The notes under the pieces: generated by a model | Databases searched by the model: none | The model's input: only the letters and a program-made list of their open reading frames with translations | Told to the model about the DNA's origin: nothing | Part shown: positions 6,949 to 11,528 of the stretch, piece after piece | Position numbering within the stretch: the first letter of the stretch is position 1 | Layout of the letters: every line of letters begins with the position of its first letter | Assembly: GCA_028710385.1 (NCBI GenBank) | Contig: JAQTUC010000043.1 | Location: 1 to 11,528 of the forward strand | Length of the DNA: 11,528 nucleotides | Source: Candidatus Omnitrophota bacterium | GTDB lineage: Bacteria; Omnitrophota; Gorgyraeia; Duberdicusellales; 4484-171 | Reading direction: 5' to 3' | Made by a program: the position numbers and the translations under genes

Positions 6949-7938
6949 TTATTCCTTGATAATCTCCTCTGCCGCGCGAAGCATCGTAGGGGAAAAAACA
7001 ATATTTAATTTATCGGCTAATTTAAGATTAAGCACCAGATGCCCTTCTTTGTTTACCGCAACAGGAATATCTGCCGGGCTTGTGCCTTTAATAATTTTTA
7101 AAGCCGCTTCCGCAGCCCACAGGCCGTGCTCCCTTGATGATTTATAAATACAGACTAAAACATATTCGCGCATTACATCTGCCGTGGCGCCGGTTGGGAT
7201 TTTTGTATGCTTTTGCACAAATTCTTTTGCTTTTTCCCTGTCCCAGTCATTTACAACGCAGGTATCCTGCATAAACAGCATATCCACTTCATTCTGAATT
7301 ATTAAAAAATATTTTTTCCAGTCTTCAAAGTTTTTGACAAAATATATTTTGTCAAATTTGCGCCCCATCTGCTTTTCATTGATTTCTGCCATCACGTGCT
7401 GGGTGTCTTTATCGGCGGTCAAATATCCTATTTTCTTTCCGCGGGCATATTTAATAAGGTGGTTATAAACCGATTCAACCAAATCGCTTTCGCATATGCC
7501 GGTTACATTTTTTCCGGGAAACCCGTAGGTTGCGGGGTCGTCATTCAATCCGCAAAAAACAAAAGGAATGCCGCTGTTTAAAAAGTAAGGCGAGATAACA
7601 TATTTGGAAGCGCCATCATCAGAAGCAACAACCGCGTCCGGCTTCCATGACTCTATAAGTTTCTTTATTTTAAGGCCGGCAATTTGCGCAAATTTTTCTG
7701 AATTGTTGCGTTTTGTATCCATATATGCAACTTTTATATTAACTTCAGGCGCGTGCTTGTTGAAATACGCGATAATCACGTTTGTTATAACATCGCTCCA
7801 CTCATAGCCTTTATGATATGAATTTATAATCAAAAGGCGTTTATTTACGCTGAGGCTATCGGCACATATTGAGGTAAAAAGCAGGCAGAAAAAATATATT
7901 AAAAAAGCAGCTATTACGGAAATTTTTTTCATATTCAT
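6949..7938 (-). CDS. Periplasmic ABC-type substrate-binding protein (COG2984/TrpX-like family)
   Basis: This 329-residue protein has a Sec signal peptide (hydrophobic 6-24, probable cleavage after ICA, residue 26). The mature part starts LLIINSYHKGYEWSD and continues with repeated strand-helix units of a type I periplasmic binding fold. These include KPDAVVASDDGASKYV (99-114), GIPFVFCGLNDDP (123-135) and GKNVTGICESDLVESV (142-157), the last being typical of the family that binds aromatic amino acids or other small ligands. GATADVMREYVLVCIYKS and AAEAALKIIKG close the second lobe. No permease or ATPase gene is nearby. The protein may serve a distant transporter or present a ligand to the adjacent sensor kinase; related domains are found fused to signalling proteins. 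TAAGG lies 7 nt before the ATG and a TATAAT box lies just upstream. Confidence 0.85.
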   Translation of the reverse strand: MNMKKISVIAAFLIYFFCLLFTSICADSLSVNKRLLIINSYHKGYEWSDVITNVIIAYFNKHAPEVNIKVAYMDTKRNNSEKFAQIAGLKIKKLIESWKPDAVVASDDGASKYVISPYFLNSGIPFVFCGLNDDPATYGFPGKNVTGICESDLVESVYNHLIKYARGKKIGYLTADKDTQHVMAEINEKQMGRKFDKIYFVKNFEDWKKYFLIIQNEVDMLFMQDTCVVNDWDREKAKEFVQKHTKIPTGATADVMREYVLVCIYKSSREHGLWAAEAALKIIKGTSPADIPVAVNKEGHLVLNLKLADKLNIVFSPTMLRAAEEIIKE

Positions 7939-7955
7939 TACAAAACCTTACAAAA

Positions 7956-7961
7956 ATTATA
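7956..7961 (-). promoter_or_regulatory. Candidate -10 box for the substrate-binding protein gene
   Basis: A perfect TATAAT on the minus strand lies 17 nt before the ATG at 7938, which would give a leader of about 10 nt. I see no good -35 hexamer 16-18 nt upstream; that stretch is occupied by the terminator of the preceding gene. This is a weak call based on the -10 box alone. Confidence 0.35.
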
Positions 7962-7970
7962 AGCAGCCGT

Positions 7971-7998
7971 AAAATAGCCCTGCCTCTTTCTGAGGGCT
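7971..7998 (-). terminator. Probable terminator after the flavodoxin/ferredoxin gene
   Basis: On the minus strand AGCCCT (7998-7993) pairs with AGGGCT (7981-7976) around an 11-nt loop, followed by ATTTT. It begins 17 nt after the stop of the gene ending at 8015. The T-tract is short, so efficiency is uncertain. Confidence 0.5.
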
Positions 7999-8014
7999 TC
8001 GCACGCTCTTAAGG

Positions 8015-8815
8015 CTAACCATCCAAAGCTTGCGCCTGCTTTATTATATCTTCCGCTTTTATTCCGGGGTGATGATACCTTCTTTTTCCCAAAGTTGATT
8101 TTTTGTACTGAATTGCTTCAACCGGACACCACTGAAGGCAAGCCATACAATGCTGGCAATGAGAAAGCCACCTGGGTTTTCCTTCAGCCATCTCTACGTT
8201 ATCCACCGGACAAACTTTAGCGCAAAGCCCGCATTTAATACAGGTATCAGCTGCCCAAAAATTTTTTCCGCTTAGAGGAATTTGTTTTGTTCCGCCCTTG
8301 TACAGCAATTTATTAAGAATGAAATTTGCGAGGAAAGGCTTTTCTTCCATTATGCCGCACTTTTTCGCTTTAACCGCATTAACAATTGTATTTACGCGCA
8401 GTTTTTCTTTCCTAAACATTTCTTCCTGTTTTTCAAGCGGCAGAGCTCCGTATAAAGGGGTGTAATTACCCGGCATAACAACGGAAAAACCTGCGCAAAG
8501 ACAAAGCCCCCGCTCTTTAAGTATATTTTTTGCCTGCGTGTGCGAAAGTCCGGGAGCACCGCCTAAAGTGGCAACCTCAAAAATATAAGTTTGAGGCTTT
8601 AATTTTATTTGTTTAAAAAAATCTGCGACTATAAGCGGGAGGCCGAACATGTAAACAGGGTAAACTATACCGACAATATCAAAGTTTTGCGAAGATAAGT
8701 CTTTGATTGCTTTTGTTATGGGAATGAGCTTAGCCTCGCCTAAATTAGCTGCAAGGTCTTTTGCTACCGTAAGAGAATTGCCTGTTGCTGAAAAATAATA
8801 AATAGCCGTTCCCAT
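8015..8815 (-). CDS. EFR1-type flavodoxin-ferredoxin fusion protein
   Basis: This 266-residue protein has an N-terminal flavodoxin-like half and a C-terminal half carrying two [4Fe-4S] clusters. The FMN phosphate loop is SATGNSLTVAK (9-19), after the first strand AIYYF. VGIVYPVYMFGLP (48-60) and ATLGGAPG (82-89) supply further flavin-contact loops. The clusters are ligated by C192, C195, C198 and C202 (CIKCGLCAKVCP) and by C220, C223, C226 and C230 (CQHCMACLQWCP), both complete. Such proteins are soluble one-electron carriers; the partner is not shown by the context. GGGAGG lies 9 nt before the ATG. The gene follows the AsmA-like gene by 42 nt and is probably co-transcribed with it from the element B promoter. 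Confidence 0.92.
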   Translation of the reverse strand: MGTAIYYFSATGNSLTVAKDLAANLGEAKLIPITKAIKDLSSQNFDIVGIVYPVYMFGLPLIVADFFKQIKLKPQTYIFEVATLGGAPGLSHTQAKNILKERGLCLCAGFSVVMPGNYTPLYGALPLEKQEEMFRKEKLRVNTIVNAVKAKKCGIMEEKPFLANFILNKLLYKGGTKQIPLSGKNFWAADTCIKCGLCAKVCPVDNVEMAEGKPRWLSHCQHCMACLQWCPVEAIQYKKSTLGKRRYHHPGIKAEDIIKQAQALDG

Positions 8816-8857
8816 ATTTTTTCGCCTCCCTGAGTTAGATTTTAAATTGCGCTCTGA

Positions 8858-9640
8858 TTACTTTTCTGAACCAAAAGGGTTCTTAAGCAAATCCTTCACT
8901 GTGCCTATGGCATTTGTCGCAGTTTTTTCCGCGCCCTCAACCGCAGTGGCCGCAATTTTCTGCGCGCCTGACATAACGCCGCCTACAGAATTCTGCAAAC
9001 CTTTCAGGTCAAAATTAGCAAGAGACGCTATAGGAGTGCCCAGCAGAGCCTTTACAACAATTAAACTTGCAAGCTGATAAGGGTCATTAACATTTGTATA
9101 AACTTCGTTTAAATTAATATCGTATTCTTTAATGCTCGGGGTTGCTCCCTTTGAATAATCTTTATAAATTACCTTGCCTATGCTAAGCACAAGCTTATCT
9201 ATTTTTATGTTGGGAGCTTTCCCCTCTGGTTTTCCTGAGGGCTTGGCCGCTCCTTTTTTCTGCGCCTGGACACTCTTTAAAGCATTGAGGTTCACTTCTC
9301 CGCTGGAATTTTTAACAACAAAAAATTCCTTAAGCCCTAAACGCACCTCCGGAAGGTGTATGGTGCCGCCTATTATCGCCGGAAGATCATAATTTACATA
9401 GATTTCAGGCATATCAATCATAATCTTATCGGGAAAATTTTCTGGATTAAATAATTTAAGATTTTTTATCTCAACAGTCGGCTTCAAGATTCCGACATTG
9501 AGGTTCCCTATACTTAATTTAAGCCCGGTTACAACTTCAACTCCTTTTTCAACTGACGCTTTAATAATGAAATCTTTTGCCAGCAAAAGCGCAACAATCA
9601 GAATTATCAAAACTATAATTATTCTACGAAGTATCTTCAT
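8858..9640 (-). CDS. AsmA-like envelope protein
   Basis: This 260-residue protein is anchored by an N-terminal helix (about 6-21). The next part matches the AsmA/TamB-like N-terminus: GVEVVTGLKLSIGNLNVG (33-50), VEIKNLKLFNPENF (56-69), MPEIYVNYDLPAIIGG (77-92) and IHLPEVRL (94-101). Family members form beta-rich periplasmic structures linked to outer-membrane lipid traffic. This one is much shorter than full AsmA. A linker rich in Lys, Ala, Gly and Pro (125-143) separates a second strand-rich part, and the C-terminus (about 218-260) is Ala/Gly-rich and probably helical. I chose ATG 9640 because AGGAGG lies exactly 6 nt upstream. A longer frame from TTG 9682 would start in the tail of the element B hairpin and has no ribosome site. 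Element B sits 41 nt upstream. Confidence 0.85.
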   Translation of the reverse strand: MKILRRIIIVLIILIVALLLAKDFIIKASVEKGVEVVTGLKLSIGNLNVGILKPTVEIKNLKLFNPENFPDKIMIDMPEIYVNYDLPAIIGGTIHLPEVRLGLKEFFVVKNSSGEVNLNALKSVQAQKKGAAKPSGKPEGKAPNIKIDKLVLSIGKVIYKDYSKGATPSIKEYDINLNEVYTNVNDPYQLASLIVVKALLGTPIASLANFDLKGLQNSVGGVMSGAQKIAATAVEGAEKTATNAIGTVKDLLKNPFGSEK

Positions 9641-9680
9641 CGCATACCTCCTTTTTTCCCGAATCGGTTTGTATTTTAAC

Positions 9681-9773
9681 AAAGCGCTGGTTGCCCAACG
9701 CCTTTATGTGGGTTGCAATTGTGTTGTCCGGCTGCGCCTATGCGTATTTTACTGCGCCGTCAGACCATGTCAA
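9681..9773 (-). promoter_or_regulatory. Element B: promoter, short leader and hairpin, paralogous to element A
   Basis: On the minus strand: -35 TTGACA (9773-9768), 16-nt spacer, -10 TAAAAT (9751-9746), box ACAACACAAT (9727-9718), then the same stem-loop as element A. The stem arms are GCGTTGG (9701-9695) and CCAGCGC (9690-9684), and the loop is GCAA. The following tract is only TTTGTT, so termination should be weaker than in A. The -35 box starts 11 nt after the serpin stop codon. The predicted leader drives the AsmA-like and EFR1 genes. Confidence 0.65.
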
Positions 9774-9784
9774 GAATGAGCTTT

Positions 9785-11011
9785 TTATTTACGCGGATCC
9801 TCCACCCTGCCCATAAACAAAATGTTTCCTGATGTAGCGTCGCGAACAATAAAAATAAACGGGTGGTCTGCGTTAAATATATTTTGTTTTTCCATAACTA
9901 GTTGCTTTGCCATTACGACAGCTGTTGCGGCAGCAGCTTCTGTGCCTTCCTCGTAAACATCAACATAGGCTTTATGTATCACCTTAGATATAACTAAACC
10001 TGCGGGGTCAGAAGTAATTCCTGAGAAATCAGCGTTTTTGCCGAAAGCATCAATCATTCCCAAAGACTTAAGCGCTTCGCTTAACTCAAAGCCTGAAGAC
10101 ATTTTAAATTTTGGTATAGAAACCCTTACTTCTTCGCTGCTTAACTTAGATAACCAATTTGTCAAATTTTCCGAGGTAAGCGAAGCTTCCAGCTCCTTTA
10201 ATCCGTCATTTTTTCTGGGCAGCAGCACAGCCATAGACAACTTATCTCCGGCATAAGGCATTTCAAGCGCCTGGAATACGTCGTTTTCGGCGTAGTTAAA
10301 ATTTTTTTTCTGATGCATCATCGGCGCCTTTATCTTTTCTCCGTTTAACAAAACAAAATCACCGTCTTTTGTATTTTTTGCGTCAAAAGGAAACTGCCAT
10401 TTGCCTTTAAAATAAATTGCGTTAGTTAAAACAAGCCTTGTAAGATAGGTTAAGTCTGTCGGTTTTATTAAATCCTTGATTTTGGAATTGGTCTTTTTCT
10501 CAACCCAGCTATTAATTTCTTTACGCGTATTTTCTCTATTGCCGTCTTTTATAAAATCAACTTCCTTAAATCCGGCATCATAGTATCTTTTGGTGGTTTC
10601 AATAAAATCGTATTCAAATTTGTAGCCGGACTGGCCCCATAAAGCATTTGCCGTTATCAGCTGATACCCGTCTTTTTGGGGCTCTGCCTCCAAATCCATA
10701 GCGAGCTCAAAAAAAGCAGGATGCAGTTCTTTCTGGTTGAGAGTAAAATGCAAAGCCTTTGCCATTTCCGCTTCGGTATTTCCGCGCGCTCCCGCATAAG
10801 TCATTGCAAGCGCCATTGAAATGCTTTCAGGAGAAAAAAACAGGTTGCCCTCTTCGGTACTTAGTTTTTTATACAAATCAATCCCAAAAGCATTATTGCC
10901 CGCGATAACAGCCTGCGTCCCCGGCTTATTCGCCGCATTCAAATCAATTGCGAATAATACTGCGGAAAATATTACAAGGCTTATCGCCGGGATAATAAAT
11001 ACTTTTTTCAT
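9785..11011 (-). CDS. Secreted serpin (serine protease inhibitor family)
   Basis: This 408-residue protein has a signal peptide (about 1-26) and a full-length serpin body. Family blocks are NLFFSPESISMALAMTYAGA (56-75), TRLVLTNAIYFKGKWQFPF (191-209), LSMAVLLPR, and the signature HPFIFIVRDATSGNILFMGR (383-402). The reactive loop hinge is EEGTEAAAATAVVM (354-367): small residues from P15 to P9, as needed for loop insertion in an inhibitory serpin. Counting from the hinge, P1 falls near Gln370 (K369-Q-L), although the loop seems a little longer than in alpha-1-antitrypsin, so the cleavage site is approximate. Its target is probably an extracellular protease. AAGGAG lies 5 nt before the ATG. The gene follows the CPBP protease gene by 19 nt and is probably co-transcribed with it. 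Confidence 0.96.
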   Translation of the reverse strand: MKKVFIIPAISLVIFSAVLFAIDLNAANKPGTQAVIAGNNAFGIDLYKKLSTEEGNLFFSPESISMALAMTYAGARGNTEAEMAKALHFTLNQKELHPAFFELAMDLEAEPQKDGYQLITANALWGQSGYKFEYDFIETTKRYYDAGFKEVDFIKDGNRENTRKEINSWVEKKTNSKIKDLIKPTDLTYLTRLVLTNAIYFKGKWQFPFDAKNTKDGDFVLLNGEKIKAPMMHQKKNFNYAENDVFQALEMPYAGDKLSMAVLLPRKNDGLKELEASLTSENLTNWLSKLSSEEVRVSIPKFKMSSGFELSEALKSLGMIDAFGKNADFSGITSDPAGLVISKVIHKAYVDVYEEGTEAAAATAVVMAKQLVMEKQNIFNADHPFIFIVRDATSGNILFMGRVEDPRK

Positions 11012-11030
11012 ATTTTCTCCTTTTTATACT

Positions 11031-11507
11031 TTAATTTTTGAATACTCTGTTTATAACTATGTCAACCAGCGAAGGGTCCCAGTTATGGAGCAGAAGCTCC
11101 GCTCTTATTTTTTGCCGGGTTATGCCCTCTGCTTTTTTAGCAGACACAAAAGCGCTTAAAACCTGAAGGTTATACTCCTGTATCTTATCAAGCATGGTTA
11201 TGGTGTCGCGTTCTTTGTCTTCGCGGTTCTGGATATAGGCAATAACAGCATAAATAAGCGGAATAGCGAGGATAAAAATAGCCCCTGCGAATAAATGCGG
11301 CTGGCTGCGGCCTAAGATATAAGCTGCGCCCACCCAGAAAACATCAAAAAGGTAATGCGCCACAATAAGCGGAATAATTCCGTATCTTAAAAATACAAAA
11401 CCGAAAAATAATCCGATAAGGCTTATTTCAAACACCCTGAACCACACCGGAAATATGGCGTATCCCGTATGCCCAAAGCCCCACAAAAGCGAGGTGAGCA
11501 GCACTGC
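11031..11507 (-). CDS. CPBP/CAAX-type intramembrane metalloprotease, C-terminal part only
   Basis: About 158 genuine residues are left. SLLWGFGHTGY carries the His of the third family motif, and IVAHYLFDVFW carries the H-x-x-x-D of the fourth. The first two motifs (the EExxxR glutamates and the F-x-x-x-H region) are missing because the contig ends. Membrane segments cover VFEISLIGLFFGFVFL, the HYLFDVFW helix and AGAIFILAIPLIYAVIAYI. A charged, soluble C-terminal tail of about 65 residues follows, ending LLLHNWDPSLVDIVINRVFKN. The apparent start at 11522 is false: its first five codons (MLFRS) are adapter sequence, so the CDS should be annotated as 5'-partial from 11507. Members act as membrane proteases or bacteriocin-immunity-type proteins. 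Confidence 0.85.
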   Translation of the reverse strand, partial: AVLLTSLLWGFGHTGYAIFPVWFRVFEISLIGLFFGFVFLRYGIIPLIVAHYLFDVFWVGAAYILGRSQPHLFAGAIFILAIPLIYAVIAYIQNREDKERDTITMLDKIQEYNLQVLSAFVSAKKAEGITRQKIRAELLLHNWDPSLVDIVINRVFKN

Positions 11508-11528
11508 AGATCGGAAGAGCACACGTCT
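11508..11528 (+). other. Illumina TruSeq adapter remnant
   Basis: The last 21 bases begin AGATCGGAAGAGC and match the start of the TruSeq read-1 adapter throughout. This is not genomic DNA. It gives a false N-terminus to the overlapping minus-strand frame. Confidence 0.97.

Noticed and set aside
8858..9682. A longer start (TTG 9682) for the AsmA-like protein
   Set aside because: It would begin inside the tail of the element B hairpin without a ribosome site. ATG 9640 has AGGAGG at ideal spacing and opens directly into the membrane anchor.
4920..9702. Elements A and B as ends of a transposon or a MITE
   Set aside because: The copies are in the same orientation, 4.7 kb apart, with no inverted terminal repeats, no target duplications and no transposase. 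The conserved parts are promoter boxes and a hairpin.
1..11528. CRISPR arrays, tRNA or rRNA genes, prophage or insertion sequences
   Set aside because: No regularly spaced repeats, no tRNA-like cloverleaf or rRNA segments, and no transposase, integrase or phage genes were seen. Coding sequence fills nearly all of the window.

Overview
The window comes from a diderm (Gram-negative-type) bacterium, probably a metagenome assembly. Support for this is an AsmA-like envelope protein, several Sec signal peptides, a BamE-like secreted protein and moderate GC content. I cannot fix the lineage. An uncultivated group such as Omnitrophota or Elusimicrobiota would fit the style of the genes, but that is a guess. 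The last 21 bases (11508-11528) are Illumina adapter, so the right-hand end is an assembly or trimming artefact.

Left block (1-4865, all minus strand). Transcription runs right to left: DUF3592 membrane protein, four-helix membrane protein, short MscS-type channel, secreted BamE-like protein, YitH-type GNAT acetyltransferase, DUF4178 protein with six membrane helices, and a spermidine-synthase-like protein that runs off the left edge. Spacings are short (18-76 nt) and the last two genes overlap by 14 nt. The block could be one envelope-related operon with an internal promoter before the DUF4178 gene.

Middle (4866-8014). Element A lies upstream of the left block. It is a promoter, a roughly 65-nt leader and a hairpin with a T-tract. 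A plus-strand hybrid sensor kinase without a partner regulator (HAMP-PAS-HisKA-HATPase) follows. It converges on a minus-strand periplasmic ABC-type substrate-binding protein that has no permease or ATPase beside it.

Right block (8015-11507, all minus strand). In transcription order it holds the 3' part of a CPBP (CAAX-type) intramembrane protease, a secreted serpin, element B (a second copy of the promoter-leader-hairpin), an AsmA-like protein and an EFR1-type flavodoxin/ferredoxin fusion.

The most unusual signal is the pair of elements A and B. They share a 22-nt identical hairpin segment, an ACAAYACAAT box and a TTGAC/TAAAAT promoter at matching spacings, although the sequence between these blocks has diverged. 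Both lie directly upstream of envelope-protein genes. They look like two copies of an undescribed cis-regulatory leader or small-RNA family.
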